DNA of 64,000 bases. It comes from Bacillus pseudomycoides. GTDB lineage: Bacteria; Bacillota; Bacilli; Bacillales; Bacillaceae_G. The position numbers and the translations under genes were made by a program. Shown here one piece after another: positions 35,091 to 48,091 of the stretch. The DNA lies in assembly GCF_022811845.1 (NCBI RefSeq), contig NZ_CP064266.1, forward strand, positions 1,736,001-1,800,000, given 5' to 3'. The first letter of the stretch is position 1, and each line of letters begins with the position of its first letter. Below the pieces are notes generated by a model. That model worked only from the letters and a program-made list of their open reading frames with translations. It had not been told where the DNA came from and did no database searches.

Positions 35091-35261
35091 AATGTAGATG
35101 TGTGGATAGTTAGAACAATTAAAGGAGCAGAAATAGATTTTGTATTAGATTCTCCCATTGAGGTAATTAATTCAATGGGAGAAATAAACTATCAACAAAG
35201 ATCGAATTCTGAAAGAAATGGATTTAATGAAATGAATTTGAAGAACATGGATAAAGTTTGA
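35091..35261 (+). pseudogene. Possible gene remnant
   Basis: An open stretch of 56 codons without ATG near its start, ending TGA at 35261. It reads WIVRTIKGAEIDFVLDSPIE and then a polar tail. It looks more protein-like than its surroundings but I recognise no family. A GAGGGCT / AGCCCTC hairpin overlaps its end. The rest of the gap 34909-35400 shows nothing I can name. Confidence 0.25.
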
Positions 35262-35400
35262 GGGCTCATTGAGAACCAGCCCTCAACTTGTACATAAAGA
35301 CAAACAAGATATTAGCTTTATGGAAAAAATCGATCTCTTTTAAATTCTAAAACTCTCTTTAAGGCTTGTAACAGTTATTTTTTAAGATATTATTGCTTTT

Positions 35401-36609
35401 TTAAAAATGAGAGGGCATTTTGAGTTTGTGCCAATATTTAAGTGAAATAATAAAACTAAAAAAAAATAAAATAGATGCGAATTCAAAAGTAATGGTTATT
35501 CCAAATATATCTGTTAAAAAACCTAGAAATATGGTCGAACAACCAAATGAAATTGTGGAAATAACAGATTGAGCAGAATATATCTTAGGAAGTTGTTCGG
35601 TATCTTTATGTTGCTGGATAAGGGTATTAATACAAATATCCTTTATTTGTTCCAAGACTCCATAAGATAAGGATAAAATTAGTGCAATAAATCCTATTGT
35701 TACATTTCCGAACACGAAAGTTATTATTCCTAATAATAACGAAGAAATTGAGATACAATACGTCATTTTTCTTTGAATCAAATTTGAAAAATGAGTAGAT
35801 AACATACTTCCTAACAACATGCCACAAAAAAATATTGAATTGATATATCCCCACCATTCTTTTCCTAATTGAAGTTGTTGGTCTACATAAATATAAATGA
35901 TAGCGGCAATCCAAACACCGTTAGCAAATCCCTCGACTAAGTTAATGAAGCTAATGGCTTTTAATTTAGGAATACGTAAGATTAATAACCACCCTTCTTT
36001 GACGGAAGAAGAGAATTTATGGGGCGATTCTTTTTGTGCCACCTTTGTTTCTTTAGTATTTAAAAAAATTATGAGGAAGGTAGAGATTATATATAGAATT
36101 AAGCTTACAATTAATATAAAAAAATAACTTGTTAAGGAGAGAAAAATACCACCTAATGACCAAGAACCTAACCTAATAAATTGATCTAAGGAAGCTGTTA
36201 TACTATTAGCTTTATGTATTTTTACATTATCTACAATTAAAGGTATTATTGAATTGCGAATAGGATTAGCTATGCTATCAAAAAGGGAATTTACAATAAT
36301 CAGGATAAAAATCACCCATATATTTTCTTGTGTTAAATGATCCATGAATAAAATAATTAAAAATAAAGCTATATTTTTACATAATTGTGATATAAATAAT
36401 AAACGTTTAAAAGAAAATAGCGGAAATAACGCGACACAAAATATTCCTCCTACAAAAAGAGCGAGAGTAACAGAAAATGGTATTAAAGCGGTGTAGGTTG
36501 CTTGTCCGGTTTTATTAAAAATTAATGTCACAAGAGAAATAATATATAAAGTATCTGCTAAATTAATAGTGGCTTGACTAATAGTTAGTAACCAGAAATT
36601 TTTATTCAT
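35401..36609 (-). CDS. MFS transporter
   Basis: A 402-residue protein with about 12 membrane helices and a short charged central loop (TKETKVAQKESPHKF). It resembles BacE-like major facilitator exporters (LFVGGIFCVALFPLFSFKRLL, DSIANPIRNSIIPLIV). It lies 64 bases downstream of the HExxH gene in the same direction. In this context it is a candidate exporter for a modified peptide. It is very AT-rich compared with the pur genes. Confidence 0.85.
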   Translation of the reverse strand: MNKNFWLLTISQATINLADTLYIISLVTLIFNKTGQATYTALIPFSVTLALFVGGIFCVALFPLFSFKRLLFISQLCKNIALFLIILFMDHLTQENIWVIFILIIVNSLFDSIANPIRNSIIPLIVDNVKIHKANSITASLDQFIRLGSWSLGGIFLSLTSYFFILIVSLILYIISTFLIIFLNTKETKVAQKESPHKFSSSVKEGWLLILRIPKLKAISFINLVEGFANGVWIAAIIYIYVDQQLQLGKEWWGYINSIFFCGMLLGSMLSTHFSNLIQRKMTYCISISSLLLGIITFVFGNVTIGFIALILSLSYGVLEQIKDICINTLIQQHKDTEQLPKIYSAQSVISTISFGCSTIFLGFLTDIFGITITFEFASILFFFSFIISLKYWHKLKMPSHF

Positions 36610-36673
36610 AAGTTATAGTTCCTTTATTAGAAAAAATACATGTTTACAGAAAAAATTCTGTAAACATGTATTT

Positions 36674-37420
36674 TTAATTTTTTAATGAATAGGTAATATC
36701 ATCAAAGTTTGGTTTATTAATGAATTTCTTCATTAATTCTAACGTTTCTATTCCTCTTTCACCTAAAAATTTTGTCTTAGTAGAGATTTCGTCTAATGTA
36801 ATTTTAAGATCGTTAAGGTATTGTATAGACTTTTCTTTATCATTTAACAAATAATAAAGGTGCATAACACCTAGAGACACACCGGCGGCATGAAACGATC
36901 TGTCTAAAGGTCTTTTTCTTTTTAAAATGGTCGATGTTACGAGTGCATCTTCCGCTGCACATGCATTAGGGTCTGGGAACATACAATTCACCATATCATC
37001 TAAAAAGATACTTTGATGAATAAATTCGTGATAAATTGCTTCAGCATAATCAATAATTGTCCAATTTTGTTGAGGATTTATCCAAATTAGTCCAAGAATA
37101 TTTGAAACGGAACCTCCGCCAAATCCTTCTTTTTTTAATACTAAAAAAGTACCAACAAGATTATGAATTAAGACATATAATTCTGGGTGAAGAAGTTTAA
37201 TCAATTCTAAGGCTTTTGACATGTTATGGTTTATCAAATTCTGCTCTGCATCTGGATAAATATGTTGATTTTTTTCTAAATCCTCTGAATCAATCATTTT
37301 TAATGCTAAAAGTTTTTCTTGCAAAGGTTTGTTATAAAAAGATATAAAAATCTTTTCATTTGAATATGGGACTTCAACATCTTGTACTAATTTTATGAAA
37401 TTAAAATATGTATCTTTCAA
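36674..37420 (-). CDS. HExxH motif protein, putative peptide-modifying enzyme
   Basis: A 248-residue soluble protein with IDYAEAIYHEFIHQSIFLDD near the middle, giving HEFIH as the HExxH motif. A downstream KRKRPLDRSFHAAGVSLGVMHLYY supplies a further conserved His. This pairing (HExxH, then R-P-x-H) is what I know from the family annotated as HExxH-type peptide modification proteins of RiPP clusters, now linked to alpha-ketoglutarate dependent beta-hydroxylation. There is no ATG in frame at the start; TTG 37420 with a weak GGAAAA site is the best candidate, so expression or N-terminal integrity is uncertain. Confidence 0.75.
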   Translation of the reverse strand: MKDTYFNFIKLVQDVEVPYSNEKIFISFYNKPLQEKLLALKMIDSEDLEKNQHIYPDAEQNLINHNMSKALELIKLLHPELYVLIHNLVGTFLVLKKEGFGGGSVSNILGLIWINPQQNWTIIDYAEAIYHEFIHQSIFLDDMVNCMFPDPNACAAEDALVTSTILKRKRPLDRSFHAAGVSLGVMHLYYLLNDKEKSIQYLNDLKITLDEISTKTKFLGERGIETLELMKKFINKPNFDDITYSLKN

Positions 37421-37424
37421 AGTA

Positions 37425-37550
37425 CTATTTTTTCCATGTTCTTTTTAGCTTATCTTGAACATATTTATTTAAGGTTTCAATATTATTTTCGATATTTGAT
37501 TTATTTAAAAGGGTAAAATCACTTTTGTTTGTTGAGCTACAACCATTTAT
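37425..37550 (-). CDS. Short peptide upstream of the HExxH gene, possible precursor
   Basis: A 41-residue frame: NGCSSTNKSDFTLL..., then a Lys/Asn-rich helix-like stretch ending KLKRTWKK. The ribosome site AAAGGA is five bases before ATA (37550), where an ATG would be expected; TTG at 37568 is the other option. The stop lies five bases before the HExxH gene start. Size, charge and position fit a RiPP precursor or leader, but no core motif is recognisable. Call is tentative. Confidence 0.4.
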   Translation of the reverse strand: MNGCSSTNKSDFTLLNKSNIENNIETLNKYVQDKLKRTWKK

Positions 37551-37574
37551 ATCATTCCTTTCGAACAATATTTA

Positions 37575-37596
37575 AGGGAAAAGCTTTCTTTTCCCT
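37575..37596 (-). promoter_or_regulatory. Hairpin between the two peptide frames
   Basis: AGGGAAAAG / CTTTTCCCT with a four-base loop lies just after the first peptide frame. In peptide-biosynthesis operons such a hairpin often limits read-through from an abundant precursor gene. On this strand it lacks a strong T run. Confidence 0.5.
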
Positions 37597-37606
37597 CTTT
37601 TTTTCT

Positions 37607-37728
37607 TTATTTCTTCTTAGAATCTTCAAGATGGATTTGCATACGTAATGGACCTACTTTAATTGATTCTTTTGGATCAAGATAATGTTTTACATAAAGA
37701 TCAATATTTTTTGGTTCTCTTTACTCAT
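37607..37728 (-). pseudogene. Frameshifted small peptide gene, possible RiPP precursor
   Basis: An excellent AAGGAG site is followed by ATG at 37728 and MSKENQK, then the frame hits a stop after 12 residues. If one A is added to the A6 tract (about 37708-37713), the frame continues NIDLYVKHYLDPKE, then VGPLRMQIHLED and KKK, ending at TAA 37607, for 40 residues. The sequence is thus one base short of an intact peptide gene. It is the first gene of the HExxH/MFS cluster. It could be a dead precursor, a phase-variable one, or a base-call error. Confidence 0.55.
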
Positions 37729-38012
37729 TTGTATCAACTCCTTCTTTTGTAAGATAGGAACATATTAACACTAGTAATAAATGTAAGTAAATATAATTTT
37801 CGGAAAAATCAGAACAGAAAACTTGAGAAATAATTAATCGATATATATTTTAAAATATAGCTGTAAAAAATTATGAAAGTAATTATTAATCTATTCAATG
37901 GTATCCTGCTCTTAAGTTTATTTTATACATCAGCTTTATTTTCTCTGTAATGACTTTTGGAAAAAATAGCACAAATAAGAACGCTAGTTCTGTTTCGTGG
38001 TAAAATAAAGAA

Positions 38013-38042
38013 GACTTAGCCGCCCACTGCAGCAGCTAAGTC
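38013..38042 (-). terminator. Terminator of the DUF2892-type gene
   Basis: GACTTAGC / GCTAAGTC stem, read on the minus strand with TTCTTTATTTT after it, 34 bases past the stop codon. The gap between it and the peptide frames (37729-38012) holds only AT-rich sequence and possible promoter steps. Confidence 0.8.
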
Positions 38043-38075
38043 CCTTTGAGAGTATCTTGCATCGTGACAAATGAT

Positions 38076-38456
38076 TCAAAGCGGTTTTGCCAGGATTGCT
38101 TCTTCAATCGCTGACTCAATCTCTTTGTCAGAAGCATCATAACTTCCTTTTGACTTTTTGGTGTCAGTACTGGAAGTGTGACTTACTTCTTCTTGTTTAG
38201 CATGTCCTTTTTTATTAAAATCCATGCTAGGTATTTTAAAGTCGCTCATGTTCATATATTTTCCCAATTTACATACTTCAGTAATAGGGCAGAAGCGAAC
38301 AATTCCCTCTGCAACTTTCATTGCACCAAGCCACAGCAAAACCTTTGACCAAGTGCACCATGGTTTACGTGTGAGTTTAGCTGTGCTACAACTTAGTACG
38401 ACCAAACCGAGTGTAATTCGGATTAGAGCATTCATTATGCCGATGTTTTGCTTCAT
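38076..38456 (-). CDS. DUF2892 (YgaP-like) membrane protein
   Basis: A 126-residue protein. It starts MKQNIGIMNALIRITLGLVV, as in the YgaP-type transmembrane domain family, with one or two helices and a second hydrophobic segment (SKVLLWLGAMKVAEGIVRFC). A polar, low-complexity C-terminal half (KKGHAKQEEVSHTSSTDTKK) follows. ATG 38456 has GGGGTG about 9 bases before it. Function is unknown; the family is widespread in Bacillus. Confidence 0.8.
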   Translation of the reverse strand: MKQNIGIMNALIRITLGLVVLSCSTAKLTRKPWCTWSKVLLWLGAMKVAEGIVRFCPITEVCKLGKYMNMSDFKIPSMDFNKKGHAKQEEVSHTSSTDTKKSKGSYDASDKEIESAIEEAILAKPL

Positions 38457-38541
38457 CAAAGAAAACACCCCTTTTTCAGCAGCTTAGAAATAGAAGATAC
38501 TATTTCAGTTGTTATTATTCCGCGTAAATTTGACGATATGT

Positions 38542-38576
38542 AATCCAACATTTGACGGTGAAAAAGATGTTGGATT
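38542..38576 (+). promoter_or_regulatory. Inverted repeat upstream of pcrB
   Basis: A perfect 10-bp dyad AATCCAACAT / ATGTTGGATT with a 15-base loop, followed by TTGTTATAAT (a TATAAT -10 at 38605-38610). It may be an operator or a terminator remnant. The start of pcrB lies 258 bases downstream of the -10, with the second 199-bp repeat in between. Confidence 0.55.
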
Positions 38577-38628
38577 GGACGTGTGTATAGGTGTCTTTTT
38601 TTGTTATAATGTAAGAATGCATAAAAGG

Positions 38629-38827
38629 AAGTTTAAAAAGTCCGGTCAAGATAACCTTCGCATTTCTTCGTTGCTTTGCCAGCCCGGTACTCATGTAGTA
38701 AAAGCTACACTCCGTATCCTCCTGGCTGCAGCGCCTCGAACTGCTCGGTTCTCTAAATCCTCCTTTTTAAACGTGTATTGTAAGAGTGTGTTCAAAAAGT
38801 CCGGTTAAGATAACCGCCTTTTTGAAC
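38629..38827 (+). repeat. 199-bp interspersed repeat, copy B
   Basis: Same length as copy A (24711-24909) with scattered substitutions. The long hairpin unit is 38631-38772, the short one 38790-38827. It fills the space between a TATAAT-like -10 and pcrB, so it would be transcribed as most of the pcrB 5' leader if that promoter is used. Both copies lie on the same strand relative to the downstream gene. Confidence 0.88.
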
Positions 38828-38867
38828 AAGCACATAAAGGTGATTAGATAAAAGAAAGGGTGTTTTC

Positions 38868-39557
38868 ATGTACGATATTTCACAGTGGAAACATGTATTT
38901 AAGCTTGATCCAAATAAAGAATTAAGTGATGAACATTTAGAAATGATTTGTGAATCTGGAACGGATGCAGTAATTGTAGGCGGAAGTGATGGAGTAACGA
39001 TAGATAATGTATTACATATGCTAGTGAGCATTCGTAGATATGCAGTTCCTTGCGTGTTAGAGGTTTCTGACATTGAAGCACTTACACCAGGATTTGATTT
39101 TTATTATATCCCAAGTGTTTTAAATAGCCGAAAAGTAGAATGGATAACGGGGATTCACCATGAGGCATTGAAAGAATTTGGGGATATTATGAACTGGGAT
39201 GAGATTTTCATGGAAGGATATTGTGTTTTAAATCCTGAAGCGAAGGTAGCGCAGCTTACAGAAGCGAAATGTGATTTAACAGAAGAAGATGTAATTGCAT
39301 ATGCACGTATGGCAGACAAGCTTCTGAACTTGCCGATTTTCTATTTAGAATATAGCGGCACTTACGGAGATATTGAACTTGTTAAAAATGTAAAGGCAGA
39401 ATTACAACAAGCAAAGTTGTATTATGGCGGCGGGATTTCAAGTGCGAAAGAGGCGAAAGAAATGGCGCAGTATGCTGATACAGTTGTTGTAGGTAATGTA
39501 ATTTATGATGATATAAAAGCAGCATTACAAACCGTAAAAGCTGTAAAAGGAGAGTAG
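38868..39557 (+). CDS. pcrB: Heptaprenylglyceryl phosphate synthase
   Basis: A 229-residue TIM-barrel prenyltransferase that joins heptaprenyl diphosphate to glycerol-1-phosphate. It has [33 protein letters not shown], then [10 protein letters not shown] and [12 protein letters not shown], the phosphate-binding loops. It heads the conserved Bacillus block pcrB-pcrA-ligA-camS, stop and start nearly touching pcrA. Confidence 0.97.
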   Translation: MYDISQWKHVFKLDPNKELSDEHLEMICESGTDAVIVGGSDGVTIDNVLHMLVSIRRYAVPCVLEVSDIEALTPGFDFYYIPSVLNSRKVEWITGIHHEALKEFGDIMNWDEIFMEGYCVLNPEAKVAQLTEAKCDLTEEDVIAYARMADKLLNLPIFYLEYSGTYGDIELVKNVKAELQQAKLYYGGGISSAKEAKEMAQYADTVVVGNVIYDDIKAALQTVKAVKGE

Positions 39558-39569
39558 GTGAAGGCACAT

Positions 39570-43828
<4,259 letters not shown>

Positions 43829-43844
43829 GAGGTGCAAACTTATC

Positions 43845-45038
43845 ATGAAAAAAATAGCATTAACGGTATTAAGTCTTGGGCTACTTGTAAGCGGATGTAG
43901 CGCAGGGATAAAAAAAGAAGAAAAAGTTGTTGAGAAATCGGGTACATCAAAAGAACAAGCGATTGTTCCGAAATATTCTATTTCTGATGAGTATTATAAA
44001 ACGGTAGCCCCGTTTGATCCAGCTTCTGCACGTGGCTTAGTTGTACAAGGATTGAATAGCCGTCTAGATATAGATGAATTTGAAACAGGATTGATGCGCA
44101 TTGCAAAAGAATCGTTTAGCACAAAAGATTATTTATTCCAAGGTGGTAAATATTTAGATAAAGAAACGGTTCAAATGCTTGTAAAGAGAAAGCGTACAGA
44201 TGCTGAGCAAAAAGAGTTAGAAGAGAAATTGAAAAAAGATGTGGTTAAATTCCCTAATATTGGATTGAATCCTGCATTAGAAGCAGGATCAGAATCATTA
44301 GAGGTTCGAAATAAAAAAACACCAATGTATCTTTCTAATATTTTAGAGCACGATTATTATGTGCCAAAAGGTGACAAAGAAGTTGAACTTGGTGGGGTTG
44401 TTATTGGATTAGCAATGAATTCGATTCATTATTATACTGAGGAACATGGGTATCCACGAGAAGTTGAAATTTCAGAACAAGAAATGCTAGAAAAAGCTAA
44501 GCCTATGGCGCAAGAAATTTTAACATTGTTGCAAAAGAAAGATCCGAAATTAAAAAATGTTCCAATTACATTTGCTATTTATCGCCAAGGTCCCAAATCA
44601 ACACTTGTACCAGGAAGATTTGTCTCCTACACTCAAGTAGATAAGGGCAGTGAAAAGATAGGGGATTGGAAAGAAATTAACGAGAGATATTATTTATTTC
44701 CTTCAAAAGAGGTAGATGAAGCGCATCGTGATGATGCAGCCATTGTAAAAAACTTCACTGCAAAGCTGAGTGAGTATTTCAGAAATGATTACACAGCTGT
44801 TATTGGTACAGGATTCTATAAAGATGATCAATTAAAGGAAATGAAGCTTGAAATTCCTGTTCAATTTAACGGAAAAGCAGAAGTCATTGGGTTTACGCAA
44901 TTTGTTGCTGGACAAGTTATGCAATACTTCCCGAATTATGTGAAAGTACAGGTAACAATTAAGTCTGTTGAGCGACCGGAAGCGATTATTATTCGTGAGG
45001 AAAAGCAAGATGAACCATTTGTGAAAATTTTAGATTAA
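43845..45038 (+). CDS. camS: CamS family sex pheromone-like lipoprotein
   Basis: A 397-residue secreted lipoprotein: signal peptide with lipobox LLVSGC (Cys about residue 18), then KYSISDEYYKTVAPFDPASARGLV, the family's conserved opening, and repeated CamS-type segments. In staphylococci and enterococci the cleaved signal peptide gives a peptide pheromone; the role here is not visible from sequence. It is the last gene of the pcrB-pcrA-ligA unit. Confidence 0.9.
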   Translation: MKKIALTVLSLGLLVSGCSAGIKKEEKVVEKSGTSKEQAIVPKYSISDEYYKTVAPFDPASARGLVVQGLNSRLDIDEFETGLMRIAKESFSTKDYLFQGGKYLDKETVQMLVKRKRTDAEQKELEEKLKKDVVKFPNIGLNPALEAGSESLEVRNKKTPMYLSNILEHDYYVPKGDKEVELGGVVIGLAMNSIHYYTEEHGYPREVEISEQEMLEKAKPMAQEILTLLQKKDPKLKNVPITFAIYRQGPKSTLVPGRFVSYTQVDKGSEKIGDWKEINERYYLFPSKEVDEAHRDDAAIVKNFTAKLSEYFRNDYTAVIGTGFYKDDQLKEMKLEIPVQFNGKAEVIGFTQFVAGQVMQYFPNYVKVQVTIKSVERPEAIIIREEKQDEPFVKILD

Positions 45039-45045
45039 GAATAAG

Positions 45046-45075
45046 AGCTGTTCCTATATGGAACGGCTTTTTTTC
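45046..45075 (+). terminator. Terminator after camS
   Basis: AGCTGTTCC / GGAACGGCT stem with seven T, eight bases past the stop codon. Confidence 0.92.
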
Positions 45076-45135
45076 TTCTGAAATTTTGTTATAATTTCTA
45101 ATGTTATGAATGAAAAAGGGGTAAGGAGAAAAGAC

Positions 45136-45906
45136 ATGGATGAGTTAAGCTTACAGATTATTGTATTACTCGTTGCTTTTGGTTTTTTAGCCGCATTTAT
45201 TGATTCAGTTGTTGGGGGAGGGGGACTCATTTCACTTCCAGCACTCATGTTTGTAGGATTATCACCAGCTTCGGCAATCGCGACAAATAAGTTAGCTTCG
45301 ACGATGGGATCATTAACAAGTACAATTTATTTTATTCGTTCAAAGAAAGTTGATTTTCGCATAGTAGGAAAGTTAATCCCGTTAACTATTATTGGGGCTG
45401 TTTTGGGAGCTTTAGTTGTAAAATTTATTCCACCGGATATTTTACGTCCACTCGTACTAGTCATGTTGGTATTTATTGCAATTTATATTATTGTAAAAAA
45501 GGATTGGGGAAGTGTTTCCACTTATAAAAAAATGACAAAAGGAAAAGCATTAATGTTTTACTTCGTTATTTTAATTATAGGATTTTATGATGGTTTTTTC
45601 GGACCGGGAACAGGATCTTTTTTAATTTTTGCATTTTTATTAATTGGTTTGGATTTTATTCGAGCGGCTGCAGCTGGAAAAGTTTTGAATTTTGTTAGTA
45701 ATATTGTATCTTTAATTACATTTTTGTTTTTAGATATTGTTCATTTTGAATACGGTATTATTATGGGATTATCTATGATTTTAGGAGCATATTTAGGATC
45801 AAAGTTTGCTGTGCAAAAAGGTGTTGGATATGTTCGTACTTTATTTTTATTGGTAACAGTTTTATTGATTGGAAAAAATATTATGGAGTATGTTTATATT
45901 ATTTAG
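45136..45906 (+). CDS. TauE/SafE family permease (TSUP)
   Basis: A 256-residue protein with eight likely membrane helices. It carries DSVVGGGGLISLPAL and later FYDGFFGPGTGSFLIFAFL, the two repeated signatures of the TSUP family, which move sulfur-containing or organic anions. AAGGAG lies seven bases before ATG 45136. It is a single-gene unit between two terminators; the substrate is unknown. Confidence 0.92.
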   Translation: MDELSLQIIVLLVAFGFLAAFIDSVVGGGGLISLPALMFVGLSPASAIATNKLASTMGSLTSTIYFIRSKKVDFRIVGKLIPLTIIGAVLGALVVKFIPPDILRPLVLVMLVFIAIYIIVKKDWGSVSTYKKMTKGKALMFYFVILIIGFYDGFFGPGTGSFLIFAFLLIGLDFIRAAAAGKVLNFVSNIVSLITFLFLDIVHFEYGIIMGLSMILGAYLGSKFAVQKGVGYVRTLFLLVTVLLIGKNIMEYVYII

Positions 45907-45934
45907 CTTCATACGTACGTATGAAGCTTTTTTT
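45905..45934 (+). terminator. Terminator after the TSUP gene
   Basis: AGCTTCATACGT / ACGTATGAAGCT, a perfect stem followed by seven T, at the stop codon. Confidence 0.92.
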
Positions 45935-46027
45935 ATTTATTATATTTTAAAAATTTATTAATTTTTAAAATATAAGTCTAGGAATATTTGAATAAATCTA
46001 AATTATCGTGTAGAATAATGTTGTAAA

Positions 46028-46043
46028 ATGTAAACGTTTTTCT
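46028..46043 (+). promoter_or_regulatory. Candidate cre site upstream of the P5C dehydrogenase gene
   Basis: ATGTAAACGTTTTTCT resembles the CcpA operator (WTGNAARCGNWWWCAW), with one core position off. It is 19 bases before the start codon, a sensible place for carbon catabolite repression of an amino-acid catabolic gene. Confidence 0.45.
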
Positions 46044-46061
46044 AAGGGGAGGCTAAAAAGA

Positions 46062-47609
46062 ATGGTAGTAGCATACAAACATGAGCCATTTACAGATTTT
46101 TCAGTAGAGGCTAACAAGTTAGCGTTTGAAGAAGGTTTAAAGAAAGTTGAATCTTATCTTGGACAAGACTATCCATTAATTATTGGGGGAGAAAAGATCA
46201 CTACAGAAGAGAAAATCATTTCTGTAAACCCTGCAAATAAAGAAGAAGTTGTGGGCAGTGTTTCAAAAGCAAGCCGTGAATTAGCTGAAAAAGCAATGCA
46301 AGTGGCAGATGAAACATTCCAAACTTGGAGAAAGTCCAAACCAGAAATGCGTGCAGACATTTTATTCCGTGCTGCAGCAATCGTTCGTCGTAGAAAACAT
46401 GAGTTTTCTGCTATTCTTGTAAAAGAAGCAGGTAAACCATGGAATGAAGCAGATGCTGATACAGCAGAAGCAATCGACTTTATGGAATATTATGGTCGTC
46501 AAATGTTGAAATTAAAAGACGGTATTCCAGTAGAAAGCCGTCCAATTGAATATAATCGTTTCTCTTACATTCCATTAGGAGTAGGTGTTATCATTTCTCC
46601 ATGGAACTTCCCATTCGCAATTATGGCAGGTATGACAACAGCTGCATTAGTTTCTGGTAACACAGTATTATTAAAACCAGCTAGTACAACACCTGTAGTT
46701 GCAGCGAAATTTATGGAAGTATTAGAAGAAGCAGGCTTACCAGCAGGCGTTGTAAACTTCATCCCTGGTAGCGGATCTGAAGTTGGTGACTACTTAGTAG
46801 ACCACCCTCGTACACGTTTTATTAGCTTTACTGGATCACGCGATGTAGGTATTCGTATTTACGAACGTGCATCAAAAGTAAACCCAGGCCAAATTTGGTT
46901 AAAACGCGTTATCGCTGAAATGGGCGGTAAAGATACAATCGTTGTTGATAAAGAAGCAGATCTTGAATTAGCAGCAAAATCTATCGTTGCATCTGCATTT
47001 GGATTCTCAGGACAAAAATGTTCTGCTTGTTCTCGCGCAGTAATCCACGAAGATGTATATGATCATGTATTAAATCGTGCTGTTGAATTAACGAAAGAAT
47101 TAACTGTAGGTAACCCAGCTGAACAAGGTTTAAACATGGGACCAGTTAATGACCAAGCTGCATTTGATAAAGTAATGAGCTATGTTGCAATCGGTAAAGA
47201 AGAAGGTAAAATTGTAGCAGGTGGCGAAGGAGACGACTCTAAAGGCTGGTTCATCCAACCAACGATCGTTGCTGACGTTGCAGAAGACGCTCGTTTAATG
47301 AAAGAAGAAATCTTCGGACCAGTAGTAGCATTCTGTAAAGCGAAAGACTTTGATCATGCGCTTGCAATTGCAAACAATACAGAATACGGTTTAACAGGAG
47401 CAGTTATCTCTAACAACCGTGAACATATTGAAAAAGCACGTGAAGACTTCCACGTTGGTAACTTGTACTTTAACCGTGGATGTACTGGTGCAATCGTAGG
47501 TTACCAACCATTCGGTGGCTTTAACATGTCTGGTACAGACTCTAAAGCGGGTGGACCTGACTACTTAGCACTTCACATGCAAGCAAAAACTACTTCTGAA
47601 ACTTTATAA
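46062..47609 (+). CDS. rocA: L-glutamate gamma-semialdehyde dehydrogenase (P5C dehydrogenase)
   Basis: A 515-residue aldehyde dehydrogenase of the PutA/RocA type: catalytic Cys in [12 protein letters not shown], Glu in [20 protein letters not shown], and a C-terminal [22 protein letters not shown] typical of P5C dehydrogenases. It converts P5C/glutamate semialdehyde to glutamate in proline and arginine catabolism. It is alone in its transcript here, with no rocD or putB adjacent. Confidence 0.95.
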   Translation: MVVAYKHEPFTDFSVEANKLAFEEGLKKVESYLGQDYPLIIGGEKITTEEKIISVNPANKEEVVGSVSKASRELAEKAMQVADETFQTWRKSKPEMRADILFRAAAIVRRRKHEFSAILVKEAGKPWNEADADTAEAIDFMEYYGRQMLKLKDGIPVESRPIEYNRFSYIPLGVGVIISPWNFPFAIMAGMTTAALVSGNTVLLKPASTTPVVAAKFMEVLEEAGLPAGVVNFIPGSGSEVGDYLVDHPRTRFISFTGSRDVGIRIYERASKVNPGQIWLKRVIAEMGGKDTIVVDKEADLELAAKSIVASAFGFSGQKCSACSRAVIHEDVYDHVLNRAVELTKELTVGNPAEQGLNMGPVNDQAAFDKVMSYVAIGKEEGKIVAGGEGDDSKGWFIQPTIVADVAEDARLMKEEIFGPVVAFCKAKDFDHALAIANNTEYGLTGAVISNNREHIEKAREDFHVGNLYFNRGCTGAIVGYQPFGGFNMSGTDSKAGGPDYLALHMQAKTTSETL

Positions 47610-47616
47610 AAAAAGG

Positions 47617-47650
47617 GATCTTCTCATAATGTGAGAAGATCTTCTTTTTT
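47617..47650 (+). terminator. Terminator after rocA
   Basis: The stem GATCTTCTCA / TGAGAAGATC followed by CTTCTTTTTT. It is eight bases past the stop. Confidence 0.92.
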
Positions 47651-47778
47651 GATTCAATAGAATGTTCCTAATCTGGTGTGTATGTAATTCTCTATAATAG
47701 ATTTTGATAGGATAACGTGTAAGAGGATTTTTCTATCCATAAAATAGGATTGGTAAATATTTTTGTTTTAATTTAATT

Positions 47779-47875
47779 TTTATGAAATTTCCTATATAAT
47801 TTAAATTAAAGAAAAGCTATGATTAGGCAAGAGGATCCTGCCTTCAGTTTGCTCACTGAAGACAGGATTTTTTTT
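47779..47875 (+). ncRNA. Putative small RNA gene A (promoter plus terminator hairpin)
   Basis: TTTTATGAAATTTCC and TATAAT (47795-47800) are followed by about 70 bases with no open frame and a hairpin (ATCCTGCCTTCAGT / ACTGAAGACAGGAT) and eight T. The predicted transcript is about 69 nt. A paralogue with the same promoter, spacing and loop but compensating stem bases lies at 49326-49422. The rest of the gap 47651-48091 shows only AT-rich sequence and an IR around GGAATAATTCAG that I cannot assign. Confidence 0.65.
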
Positions 47876-48091
47876 AGGAAATGAGATGGAGATTAAAATC
47901 AATTATGTATTGTCTAGGTGATTTCCAATTTTGTTGACTTACCATTATTTTTAAGATTTAATTATTGGGATGGAGAATATGTTTACTCTATCATATTCAT
48001 TTTAGTCGGGAGGAATAATTCAGTTTCAAGTTTTTTAATAGAATAAACTGAGTTATACTCATGTAGTTTAAAGAAGGGAAATGGTTAATAG

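Noticed and set aside
47651..47778. T-box or other riboswitch upstream of the acyltransferase
   Set aside because: No T-box core (AGGGTGGNACCGCG) or other aptamer consensus is present; only the sRNA-like unit is.
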